DNA from: Fidelibacterota bacterium TCS55
GTDB lineage: Bacteria > Fidelibacterota > Marinisomatia > Marinisomatales > TCS55
Length of the DNA stretch: 42,751 nt
Assembly: GCA_905182385.1 (NCBI GenBank)
Contig: CAJJBS010000034.1
Location: 1 to 42,751 of the forward strand
Direction: 5' to 3'
Shown: positions 1-8,362 of the stretch, one piece after another
Position numbering within the stretch: the stretch's first letter is position 1
How the letters are laid out: each line of letters starts with the position of its first letter
Translations under genes and position numbers: made by a program
Notes under the pieces: model-generated
What the model saw: only the letters and a program-made list of their open reading frames with translations
Databases searched by the model: none
What the model was told of the DNA's origin: nothing

Positions 1-113
1 ATTTTTTACTCCCTAAATAATCTTCTATTGATTTAATTGCTGAACATATAATAATAAAATTGATATAGCAAAGCATAAGAGCTTAGAATGTGATACCCGA
101 CAACAATAATTAG

Positions 114-1205
114 TTATTTTTTTAAATTATAGTAAATAATATTTTCATCACCTGAATTAGCTGTAATAATATCAAGTAACCCATCTCCATTTAAGTCACC
201 TAAAGATAAACCATAAGTTATTGATTCTTTATTTCCAAATTCGTTTAATGAAAATTTTAAATTATCATTAATATAATAGTGATTCTTTTGACCATTGTTT
301 CCTACTACAATATCCATATCATAATCATTATCTAAATCTCCAACAGCCACAACCATAGTACCATCTTTATTACCACCAAATAATACTTTACGTTTATATA
401 AACCATCAGCGTCTCCAAAATAAATAGCATTTTTTTCCCCAATATTTGCCACAATAATATCAAGATATTTATCACTATCCATATCCATCACTACCACGCC
501 TCGAGTCTCATCTTTTCCAGTTCCAAAAACAGAAAATTCTTCAAAGTTTGGTCCAAAGTATATTCTATTTTCTTGACCATTTCGATTTGCTAAAATAAGA
601 TCAATATTATTATCTCCATTCATATCACCTGATGTTATCTTGATCGTTGCTTCATCTTTTGAACCAAATGGTAAACCCTTATTAAAGTCACCATTTCCAT
701 TATTAAAATATATAAAATTTTGACTTTTTCGGTTTGCAACAGCAACATCTACAAAACCATCACCATTCAAATCAGCAGTGCACAAACCTCTAGTATTTGA
801 TTCTTGTTTACCAAAGTATTGACTAAAAACTAAATTGCCATTTCCATCATTCTTAAATACTTGATTTAATATTCGATCATTTGCTACTAAAATATCAAGG
901 TCACCATCATTGTCGATATCTACAACCGGGGCTTGATAAGATGTATTCGATTCGCTTCCAAGACTTCTACTTCTTCTAAAAAACCCTTTACCATCATTAA
1001 AATAAATGAGATTTTGTTCAGCCCAATGACGACCATTAGCCACAACGAGGTCAAGGTCTCCATCTTGATCTAGGTCACCTAAGCCTATGGATGATGTTAG
1101 ATCTTTTTGGGAACCTAATTTACCATAGGGATGAGTTTTAAATAAATCTTGAGCTAAAATAAAGCTTATACTTAGGATATATGAGAATATGTATTGTTTA
1201 ATCAT
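114..1205 (-). CDS. Secreted FG-GAP/VCBS repeat beta-propeller protein
   Basis: The 363-residue protein starts with a signal peptide (hydrophobic residues about 5-18, ending in a FILAQ-type cleavage region), so it is exported. The rest is seven repeats, each carrying an Asp-rich calcium loop of the DxDxDGDxD type, for example DLDQDGDLDL, DIDNDGDLDI, DLNGDGFVDV and DLNGDGLLDI. Seven FG-GAP/VCBS repeats match one complete integrin-alpha-like seven-bladed propeller with bound Ca2+. No catalytic domain and no C-terminal sorting domain are visible, so a surface binding or adhesion role is only an inference. It is transcribed divergently from the fatty acid hydroxylase gene across an 83-bp gap. Confidence is high for the fold and low for the function. 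Confidence 0.85.
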   Translation of the reverse strand: MIKQYIFSYILSISFILAQDLFKTHPYGKLGSQKDLTSSIGLGDLDQDGDLDLVVANGRHWAEQNLIYFNDGKGFFRRSRSLGSESNTSYQAPVVDIDNDGDLDILVANDRILNQVFKNDGNGNLVFSQYFGKQESNTRGLCTADLNGDGFVDVAVANRKSQNFIYFNNGNGDFNKGLPFGSKDEATIKITSGDMNGDNNIDLILANRNGQENRIYFGPNFEEFSVFGTGKDETRGVVVMDMDSDKYLDIIVANIGEKNAIYFGDADGLYKRKVLFGGNKDGTMVVAVGDLDNDYDMDIVVGNNGQKNHYYINDNLKFSLNEFGNKESITYGLSLGDLNGDGLLDIITANSGDENIIYYNLKK

Positions 1206-1288
1206 ATTTTTGATTTAGTAATGAATTAAATTAGTAGCGAATTTATGTTTCACTTACAGCTATTTAGAAGCCCTTAAAGATTTTTTTT

Positions 1289-2125
1289 ATGGATACCTTA
1301 ATAAACTACTTCAACAGTATTCCTACCGCTCATAGAAGCATTTTTTTGATTGGCGGCCTTGCTTTTTTTCTAATTTTAGAATCAGGTATCCCTTTATTTA
1401 GGTTTAAATATAAAAAAGGAAAGCACCTTTTATTAAATTTATTTTTTACGCTTACAACATTAGTCATTAATCTTATTGGAGCAGCTTTAATATTAAAAGC
1501 TGCTGATTATAATGCTGAAAATAATACCGGGCTTTTAAATTTATTCGAAGCTCCAATATGGGTCAACGTACTAATTGGTATTATGCTTTTAGATCTTATT
1601 GGTGCATGGCTTATTCATTGGATAGAACATAATGTAAAATGGATGTGGGGTTTTCATGTAATTCATCATACTGATCAACAGGTTGATGTAACTACAGGTT
1701 TAAGACATCATCCAGGAGAAAGTGTATTTAGATTAACATTTACTGCATTAGCTGTTTTTGTGTCAGGTGCATCATTTGGCGTAGTTATGCTTTATCAAAC
1801 ACTTTCAGGTTTTTTTGCTCATTTAACTCATGCCAATATCAAAGCAATACCAAAACTTGAAAAGATACTTTCAATTGTTTTTGTTACACCACACTTTCAT
1901 AAAATTCATCATCATTATACTCTACCTTATACTGATAAAAATTATGGTAATATCTTCTCAATTTGGGATCATATTTTCAAAACTGCATCATCTTATAAAA
2001 TAAATGATCTCACTTATGGTGTTGACACTCACATGAATCAGAAAGAAACCACTAATATTCGAACGATGATGATGATTCCATTCCAAAAATATCGTTCTCC
2101 AATCGGTTCTAAGTTCAGTGATTAG
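1289..2125 (+). CDS. Sterol desaturase/fatty acid hydroxylase superfamily membrane protein
   Basis: This 278-residue integral membrane protein carries the histidine clusters of the di-iron fatty acid hydroxylase/sterol desaturase superfamily: HWIEH (residues 110-114), HVIHH (123-127), a central HH (140-141) and a C-terminal HFHKIHHHY. Hydrophobic segments lie near residues 17-35, 48-70, 92-112 and 145-175. Family members use O2 and a di-iron centre to hydroxylate or desaturate lipids; the substrate cannot be read from the sequence. The ATG at 1289 follows a T-rich leader with no clear Shine-Dalgarno. It is the first gene of a tightly packed plus-strand run; the next ATG begins 3 bases after this stop codon. 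Confidence 0.88.
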   Translation: MDTLINYFNSIPTAHRSIFLIGGLAFFLILESGIPLFRFKYKKGKHLLLNLFFTLTTLVINLIGAALILKAADYNAENNTGLLNLFEAPIWVNVLIGIMLLDLIGAWLIHWIEHNVKWMWGFHVIHHTDQQVDVTTGLRHHPGESVFRLTFTALAVFVSGASFGVVMLYQTLSGFFAHLTHANIKAIPKLEKILSIVFVTPHFHKIHHHYTLPYTDKNYGNIFSIWDHIFKTASSYKINDLTYGVDTHMNQKETTNIRTMMMIPFQKYRSPIGSKFSD

Positions 2126-2127
2126 TA

Positions 2128-2625
2128 ATGTATAGGTTGATACTTTCAGCATATATTTTTATTAGTGCTTGTACGACTATTTCAACAAAAACAGATATCA
2201 TTGTTACCTTTAAAGATAAATATCATTATGGTACACTAAATGAATCACTTATCAAAAATCACAATGGCTATCCATGGTTCAATAAACAGTATAAAAGATA
2301 TAATCCTAAAATTCAAAAAATAGATTCGATTTTACTTAATCAATTAACAATTAAAATATTTATGGGTACTTGGTGTCATGATAGTAAACGTGAAGTTCCT
2401 AGATTTTATAAGATCCTTAATACACTTAATTATGATCAAACTAATCTTCAAATAGTTGGATTAAAGAAAAATAAAAAAGGATACTTTAACGATTATGCCC
2501 ATTTAAACATAAAGAATACACCTACATTTATATTTTTTAAAGATAATAATGAGATTGGTCGTATCATTGAAAAACCAAAGGGTTCGTTAGAAGTACAAAT
2601 TCAAAATATTTTGGAAAAAATATAA
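2128..2625 (+). CDS. Thioredoxin-like lipoprotein with a CxxS active site
   Basis: A lipoprotein signal is visible: residues 1-14 are hydrophobic and end in ISAC, with the lipid-anchor Cys at position 15. The remainder looks like a thioredoxin fold, with a beta strand leading to the active-site segment GTWCHDSKREVP (W82, C83, S86) and a TPTFIFF segment with the usual cis-proline. The second redox cysteine of CxxC is replaced by Ser (CHDS). Known monothiol thioredoxin-like proteins can form mixed disulfides but usually do not act as ordinary dithiol oxidoreductases. The anchor places it in the periplasm. Its stop codon overlaps the start of the next gene (TAATG), which suggests translational coupling. 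Confidence 0.75.
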   Translation: MYRLILSAYIFISACTTISTKTDIIVTFKDKYHYGTLNESLIKNHNGYPWFNKQYKRYNPKIQKIDSILLNQLTIKIFMGTWCHDSKREVPRFYKILNTLNYDQTNLQIVGLKKNKKGYFNDYAHLNIKNTPTFIFFKDNNEIGRIIEKPKGSLEVQIQNILEKI

Positions 2626-2891
2626 TGAGAATGTCTGCTGATGAAAAAAAAGAATTAGATGAATGGGTTGAAAAAGAGTATCCTAAAAGTGAAAAACGAT
2701 TAGAAGCTTCCAGCCCATTTCATCAATTAGGTAAAATTTTAATAGGTAGTGGAATTTTAGCCTATATTATTTTTGCTCTTAGCGATATTAGTTTTTTAAA
2801 ACCTTTAGCTATTTTATTTTTATTACTTGGAATGATGATAGAAATCATTGCTTTAATTAAATATTTTAGATTGCTCTCATATGAAGATTGA
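2625..2891 (+). CDS. Small two-helix membrane protein, function unknown
   Basis: This 88-residue protein has a highly charged, Glu/Lys-rich N-terminal 30 residues, followed by two hydrophobic segments at about residues 36-54 and 58-79, so it is probably a double-spanning inner-membrane protein. I do not recognise a family. Coding status is supported by its position: its ATG overlaps the stop codon of the thioredoxin-like gene (TAATG), and its 3' end overlaps the start of the SDR gene by 11 bases. A second ATG two codons downstream (2631) is an alternative start. Confidence 0.6.
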   Translation: MRMSADEKKELDEWVEKEYPKSEKRLEASSPFHQLGKILIGSGILAYIIFALSDISFLKPLAILFLLLGMMIEIIALIKYFRLLSYED

Positions 2892-3621
2892 TTTTTCAGA
2901 AAAAAATGTATTAGTGACTGGTGGTTCTGGCGGCATAGGTAAAGCAATCTGCAAAGCTTTTTCTGAAGCAAATGCAAATGTAGCTATTCATTATAATACC
3001 AATCGATCAGGTGCCGAAGATACATTATCATCATTATCAGGAAATAAGCACGCAATTGTTCAAGCTGACCTCTCAAAGCCTGATGAAGTTGAAGAAATTA
3101 TAAAATGCTTACCAAATGTAGATATTGTTGTAAATAATGCTGCAGTTGTCGAACAACATAACTTTGATTCACTATCATACAAGCAATGGCAAGATATTTG
3201 GAAACGAACGATTGAGGCAAACTTAATGGGACCAGCATATTTAATATATTGTGCTTCAAAAGTTATGCGAAAAAAAGGTGGTGGAAAATTTGTAAACATC
3301 TCTTCTAGAGGTGCTTTTCGTGGTGAGCCTAAAGCCGCTGCCTATGGAGCTAGTAAAGCCGGTCTTAATGCCTTAGGTCAATCAATGGCTCAAGCTTTAG
3401 CTAAAGATAACATTTATATATATACAATTGCGCCAGGTTTTGTTGCTACTGAACGTGTAGCAGACATGATTGATGATAGTATAAAGTCTCAAAGTCCATT
3501 AAATCGTGTTGCTGAGCCAAATGAAGTTGCTCGTACAGCGCTGTGGTTAGCCTCTGAAGGAAATGATTTTCTGACAGGATGCATTGTTGATGTAAATGGT
3601 GCTTCATACCTACGATCGTAA
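2881..3621 (+). CDS. Short-chain dehydrogenase/reductase (SDR), FabG-like
   Basis: A classical SDR of 246 residues. The nucleotide-binding motif TGGSGGIG (residues 13-20) is followed by the structural NNAA motif (85-88). The catalytic triad is visible as S142 (in NISS), Y155 and K159 (YGASK). Such enzymes reduce 3-oxoacyl or other carbonyl groups, or oxidise alcohols, with NAD(P)H. The FabG-like C-terminus (SPLNRVAEPNEVARTALWLAS) is typical of the family, but the substrate is not determined by sequence. The gene overlaps the preceding small membrane protein and closes the run that starts at 1289, so a role in modifying a lipid handled by the hydroxylase is possible but unproven. Confidence 0.88.
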   Translation: MKIDFSEKNVLVTGGSGGIGKAICKAFSEANANVAIHYNTNRSGAEDTLSSLSGNKHAIVQADLSKPDEVEEIIKCLPNVDIVVNNAAVVEQHNFDSLSYKQWQDIWKRTIEANLMGPAYLIYCASKVMRKKGGGKFVNISSRGAFRGEPKAAAYGASKAGLNALGQSMAQALAKDNIYIYTIAPGFVATERVADMIDDSIKSQSPLNRVAEPNEVARTALWLASEGNDFLTGCIVDVNGASYLRS

Positions 3622-3653
3622 AAATGTTTAGACCACTTCAACTATTTTTTAAT

Positions 3654-6395
3654 TTATTTTAATAAGTGCATTTTCTTTGATTTAATTAACTCACCTATCT
3701 TCAACTGATATATATAGATACCAGTTGGCATACTCTTACCAAACTTATCCTTACCTAGCCAATTAACTTGGTGCGATCCTCTATTCATTTCATTTTCAAG
3801 AAGTGTTATTATTTCTCTACCCATCAAATCATATATTTTTAAAGAGACTAAACCTGAATTAGATAAAGTAAATGGAATATTTGTTGAGGGGTTAAATGGA
3901 TTTGGAAAATTTTGTCCAATATCAAATGTGTTTGGGGTAAAGGGTTTATCGATAGACAAATCATTCGTTTCAAAATTACTAGAATACATTCCATTCCCAT
4001 GCGTTGCTATTGCAATATATCCATCAGCAGGTCTTCCAGCAATCATATCAACAACAATATTACCTATTGTCGATGAGCCTTCTTGAGTCCATTTAGTATC
4101 TTTGCCATTTAATTTATCTGTACTATATAAACCTGTACTTGTACCGGCAAAATAACGAAACTCATGTTTTAAAGGATATATATGTACAGATCTAACAGAA
4201 GGACCAGATCCTTGACCATTTGAAAATTCTTCTAAATTTCCACTGACATCAGTCCATGAGTCTCCTGCATTTTCAGAATAATAGATACTCTTTATATTAT
4301 AGTTTGAAAAACTAGCCATAACCTTACTTCCATCATATGGATCTACAGAAATACTACTAATATATCCCCTCGCACTTATATTATTTGTTATAACAACTGA
4401 ACTATCACTTGTATCTGAATTATCAAGTCTATAAATAAGTCCATTTGATGTTCCATAGTATAATCTATGTGATGGATTAATAAGACTTCCACCAAAAGCT
4501 GAAATATCACCACTAGCAGCACTCTTTTCTAATTTTTCCCATTTTGTACTTTCATAACTATTGCCACCATCACGTTTTTTATAATTTTCTAAATTTAAAT
4601 ACACATCATTGTTACGATAAAGATTATTACCTGCAGCATAATAAAGTATATGATCGTTAGATGGATTTGAATAAATAGGACTAATAAAAAGTGCTTCATT
4701 CTCTCTGTCAAAATTAGGAGGATATAAGTAAGCCCAAGAATAATTACTATATTTGTCGCTTCCTCCGTAGTTCCAGTTAAATGGGTTATTCCAATCTTTA
4801 ATCAAAGTATAACCTCTTTGAGATGATAAAATATAAGATGTCCCAAAATTAATAACTGAAGCGAAAGCACCATCACCTCCACTTACTTGTGACCAAGGAT
4901 TTTCTTCATTAAGCTTTAGTGACTCCCAGGTTCCATTATCTTGTGTCCCTCCCATTAATAAATTGGGAAATGTACCAGTCTGATCTATTGCAATAGTATA
5001 AAATTGAGTAGTCAAGTAACCATTATTTAGAGAATCCCATTTTTTACCAGAAGCAGTAACATCATTCATTACATGTAAACCACCATCACTTGCAGAAAAA
5101 ACCTTATTTGGTTTATCTTTATAAAGTAAAACATCATGTTGGTCTGGATGATGATCTTTATGCCCATAACCACCAATTTGAAAAGTTAGCTCTTGTGTTT
5201 TCATTCCATCTGAAGAATAATAAAGATTTGTTCCTCCAAAATAAATAAAGTTTTCATCACTAGGACTAACACGTATATGAAGATCATAGCCACCTTGTGA
5301 ATTAAAATCATCAGGCAAGTTATTTGAGCGATCTTCCCAAGAACCAATTACTCCATTACTACCCTGTGTAGAATATTTGTATTTTAAAAAGTTGTGCTCA
5401 TCATTATTTGTTATTAAAACATATGCAATCGAATCATTAGATTCAGAAATATCTACCACAATTCTTCCATAATCTGTTGGGAAGTTATTTGGAGTAATAT
5501 CTGTCCAACTATTACCATCTTCAGATCTAAAAATTGGCCCTTTACTTTGACCACTTCCTAAAACTGCAATAAATAAGCCAGAATTATTCATGTCCAGGTC
5601 AGAGTATCGATTACTAGCTTCACCTAAAATTAATTGCCAAGTTAAACCTTCATCTTTACTTCGATAGATCGATCCAAATGATGCAGTAAATACGTGACCA
5701 GTTATTGGATGAACTTTTATTCGCCATCCATAGTTTAAATGATTATCATAAGATTCTGGTGTATTTGTTGAAGTTGAAGCTAATAGTTCCCAGTTAAAAC
5801 CATTATCTACAGATTTATAAATTCCATCTCCTCTAAATGGTGCTCCTCTGGCTCCAGCAGAATTTCCAGATAATTCACCCGTCGTCGCATACCAAATATT
5901 TGTCTTTCCATTTCTAAGGTCTTGTGATATTGAAGAAATACTATGCAATTGATTAGGCTTAGTCATCTTAGTCCAACTTTTCCCAAAATTAACAGAACGC
6001 CATATCCCTCCGGATACACCACCAGCTATTATTATATTTGAATCCGCAACATCAATTGCTAAAGCTCGTGTTCTACCACCAACGTTATAAGGTCCTCTAC
6101 TAGACCACTTTAAAGTATTATTCAATGAGTTAGTTTCAACTGACTTTTGATTTCTAATAGGTAATGTCTTAGCGAAGAGAAGAGCACGCTGTTTAACACC
6201 TTCAGGGATAAGATTGGTTTGAGGATCTTTTGATCTTAATAATTCAAATGCCAATCGACTATTAGGTCCACCCTCACCAATAGATTCATTGTTTTGAAGA
6301 ATTGGCTTCCCAGGATTAATAGGGTCTTTATAACTATTCCACGAATAGAATAATAGAAATAATAATACTAAAAATAAAAAACTCTTGACCTCAAT
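3654..6395 (-). CDS. Secreted VPS10/BNR-repeat protein with FlgD-like C-terminal sorting domain
   Basis: This large secreted propeller protein contains several Asp-box/BNR motifs (SVNFGKSW, SVDNGFNW, SKDEGLTW, SENAGDSW), as in sortilin-type VPS10 and sialidase-like propellers. The last ~85 residues begin GQNFPNPFNPSTNIPF and end KSKKMHLLK, a FlgD-Ig-like/type IX-type sorting domain. The only standard start codon, TTG at 6254, would remove the secretion signal. The frame remains open upstream to a stop at 6450-6452 and encodes a strongly hydrophobic stretch (FLFLVLLFLLF, about 6348-6380) followed by a Pro/Gly-rich linker continuous with the mature protein. No ATG, GTG or TTG occurs in this extension; I place the start at ATT 6393-6395 (913 residues), preceding E-V-K and the hydrophobic core. 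Function is unknown; no peptidase residues were recognised. Confidence 0.75.
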   Translation of the reverse strand: MEVKSFLFLVLLFLLFYSWNSYKDPINPGKPILQNNESIGEGGPNSRLAFELLRSKDPQTNLIPEGVKQRALLFAKTLPIRNQKSVETNSLNNTLKWSSRGPYNVGGRTRALAIDVADSNIIIAGGVSGGIWRSVNFGKSWTKMTKPNQLHSISSISQDLRNGKTNIWYATTGELSGNSAGARGAPFRGDGIYKSVDNGFNWELLASTSTNTPESYDNHLNYGWRIKVHPITGHVFTASFGSIYRSKDEGLTWQLILGEASNRYSDLDMNNSGLFIAVLGSGQSKGPIFRSEDGNSWTDITPNNFPTDYGRIVVDISESNDSIAYVLITNNDEHNFLKYKYSTQGSNGVIGSWEDRSNNLPDDFNSQGGYDLHIRVSPSDENFIYFGGTNLYYSSDGMKTQELTFQIGGYGHKDHHPDQHDVLLYKDKPNKVFSASDGGLHVMNDVTASGKKWDSLNNGYLTTQFYTIAIDQTGTFPNLLMGGTQDNGTWESLKLNEENPWSQVSGGDGAFASVINFGTSYILSSQRGYTLIKDWNNPFNWNYGGSDKYSNYSWAYLYPPNFDRENEALFISPIYSNPSNDHILYYAAGNNLYRNNDVYLNLENYKKRDGGNSYESTKWEKLEKSAASGDISAFGGSLINPSHRLYYGTSNGLIYRLDNSDTSDSSVVITNNISARGYISSISVDPYDGSKVMASFSNYNIKSIYYSENAGDSWTDVSGNLEEFSNGQGSGPSVRSVHIYPLKHEFRYFAGTSTGLYSTDKLNGKDTKWTQEGSSTIGNIVVDMIAGRPADGYIAIATHGNGMYSSNFETNDLSIDKPFTPNTFDIGQNFPNPFNPSTNIPFTLSNSGLVSLKIYDLMGREIITLLENEMNRGSHQVNWLGKDKFGKSMPTGIYIYQLKIGELIKSKKMHLLK

Positions 6396-6439
6396 TTTAT
6401 TAAGATCGGGGATTAGAGATTTATTTTTAGTGCTGAAGC

Positions 6440-7720
6440 TTATAATGTATTACCAAACCACATTCCAATGCACAATAAAGCACCGGTAACATTATGCATA
6501 ATAATGGTTCCCCAGTTTGCGGGTTGTAATAATCTGTTATTATAATATTTATATAAAGTTTGAATAGCTCTAATACCAAAATAAGCAGCCAAGAGAGATG
6601 TTAGAGCTAAAATTGGTATTGTACCATTAATTGCTAAAATAATTATACTTAGGAAGGCTCCTAAGACCAAAGCAACATACCCAGCTCTAGCTTTTTCAGG
6701 ACCAAATACTACAATAAGTGTATTTTTGCCAGTAGCTTTATCACTACTGTGATCTGGAAACTCATTCATATAAACAATAGCTGCAACTAAAAAGCCAATT
6801 GGAATACCAACCAAAAAAGCTTCTGGAAGAAGAATCCCAGTCTGAACTAAAGCACTTCCAGCAACCATTAACGGACCAAAATTTAAGCCTATAATTAATT
6901 CACCTAAGCCACTCCTCGATGAGAAACGAAAAGGTGGTGCCGTATAAAACAATCCAGATAAAAAACCAATTAAACCCAACCAAAGAATAGGCAAACCTGC
7001 TTTTTGAATCAAGGGGATACCTACAATTGCACTTAACGCAAAAGTAATAATAGCAACCTTCAGCATACCTTTGGGAGTGATTAAACCCATTTGTATACTT
7101 CTACTACCTCCATTTAAACCAACATTACTATAATTATAATTAATTTCATCCGTACCACTCTTATGATCAAAATAATCATTAGAAGTATTAGTTCCAATAT
7201 GAAGCAATGAACCACCTAACAATGTTAATCCTAACCAACTCCAGCTAATAGAAAACCCAAGCATTGACGCAACTGCTGCACCGGCAAAAATTGGTACAAA
7301 AGTAGCACTTAAAAAGGGTAATCTCATAATTACCATCCATGTAAAAACTTTTGTCATTAAACTAATTTTAGGCCTTACTTCGTCTGGATTTTTACCTTTT
7401 AAAGGCGTAGTTATTCCACAATAACCTATATGATTACCTTCTTTATCTTTTGTTGGTGTGATTTTAATTTCACAAGGAATCTCAGTTTTATCTTTAGCAA
7501 GAAACACTGTATTTCCAACCCATTCACCTTTTTCAACAGACTCTTTTAACCAATTTACAACATGCCCTAAAACAACTTGACCTTCACTAAAATCACTTAC
7601 TCTTATCTTACCAATTACATCTTCAGATGTATAACCAAATAAATCTTGAGCTCCCTTAGAAAACGTTTCAATTTTTCCGTCAAGGTCGCAGGTGATGATA
7701 CTTTTTATTTTGTCAGACAT
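6440..7720 (-). CDS. PAS domain fused to MenA-like UbiA prenyltransferase
   Basis: Residues 1-108 form a PAS sensor domain: GKIETFSKGAQDLFGYTSEDVIGK is a typical PAS start (shown only as key features: FGY, VIGK), and a PAC-like end reads KDKEGNHIGYCGIT. Residues ~120-426 are a polytopic UbiA-superfamily prenyltransferase. The first Asp-rich motif is NDYFDHKSGTD (181-191), the second is NEFPDHSSDKATGKNT (319-334), and the YTAPPFRF segment (259-266) is characteristic of MenA, 1,4-dihydroxy-2-naphthoate polyprenyltransferase. Family knowledge predicts Mg2+-dependent transfer of a polyprenyl group to an aromatic acceptor in menaquinone synthesis. A cytosolic PAS domain directly on UbiA is unusual and suggests redox or ligand control. 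No other men gene is present here. Confidence 0.85.
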   Translation of the reverse strand: MSDKIKSIITCDLDGKIETFSKGAQDLFGYTSEDVIGKIRVSDFSEGQVVLGHVVNWLKESVEKGEWVGNTVFLAKDKTEIPCEIKITPTKDKEGNHIGYCGITTPLKGKNPDEVRPKISLMTKVFTWMVIMRLPFLSATFVPIFAGAAVASMLGFSISWSWLGLTLLGGSLLHIGTNTSNDYFDHKSGTDEINYNYSNVGLNGGSRSIQMGLITPKGMLKVAIITFALSAIVGIPLIQKAGLPILWLGLIGFLSGLFYTAPPFRFSSRSGLGELIIGLNFGPLMVAGSALVQTGILLPEAFLVGIPIGFLVAAIVYMNEFPDHSSDKATGKNTLIVVFGPEKARAGYVALVLGAFLSIIILAINGTIPILALTSLLAAYFGIRAIQTLYKYYNNRLLQPANWGTIIMHNVTGALLCIGMWFGNTL

Positions 7721-7813
7721 TAAATGATCCTATTTTTAAATATAAATTTTGAACGATTTGAGCGATTTATTAAGCATAAATTAATTTATATTGTAAATAT
7801 AGACAAGATGTAA

Positions 7814-8362
7814 TTAAAGCGAATCAGTCCTTGTAGTATCTGCTTTAGGCAACTCTCCCCAATAAGTTGGTGAAGTATTTAGTTGCCAACTAATATTTTC
7901 ATTCGTTTGATAAACTTCAACTTCATCATTAACTCTAATATTAGAAGAAGACCACTCAGACTTTGAACTTCCAACAATAATTCTACTTAATATGTTTTTG
8001 TTAAAATCTCTTAAAACAAGGTTAGTTCCTGTACTATCACCTACATTGAATTTGTCCCAATTATTTTTATTTTTTGAAACCATTGAGGTTCGTTTTACAT
8101 TAAGAACATTATTAAAGAAACCATTAATAGAATTTTCTTTAACCGTCAAACTATCATTACCCATAATGCTCCAACTTTGGCCATCAAATAATAAACTAAT
8201 ATTCTCATCGGCTTTTGAAATATCAATGATAAAGATATCTTCTTTCTCTATTCCAAATATTTGATCACTATTTGACCCAAGTTTACTTTGTTGGTTTGTA
8301 TTTAATAAAAATACAATAATAATTAATGTTAGAGCTATAAATAGCCATTTAATTTTAGCCAT
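7814..8362 (-). CDS. DUF4340-type membrane-anchored protein of the Gld-like ABC cluster
   Basis: This 182-residue protein has one N-terminal membrane anchor (residues 6-22, IALTLIIIVFLL) and an extracytoplasmic beta-rich domain with W-S-I and VKRTSMVSKN segments, the pattern of DUF4340 proteins. These commonly follow GldG-like genes. Here the gene overlaps the end of the GldG-like gene by 8 bases and ends the ABC operon. The family has no defined biochemical activity; it is presumed to work with the transporter at the periplasmic side. It is at the short end of the family, so only one DUF4340 unit is present. Confidence 0.65.
   Translation of the reverse strand: MAKIKWLFIALTLIIIVFLLNTNQQSKLGSNSDQIFGIEKEDIFIIDISKADENISLLFDGQSWSIMGNDSLTVKENSINGFFNNVLNVKRTSMVSKNKNNWDKFNVGDSTGTNLVLRDFNKNILSRIIVGSSKSEWSSSNIRVNDEVEVYQTNENISWQLNTSPTYWGELPKADTTRTDSL

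Noticed and set aside
1..113. Possible partial gene at the left edge
   Set aside because: All frames are closed by stops within a short distance or lack support; no recognisable protein end.
114..1205. Repeats in the first gene as a possible DNA repeat array or CRISPR
   Set aside because: The periodicity is at protein level (calcium-binding propeller repeats); DNA units differ and there are no constant repeats with unique spacers.
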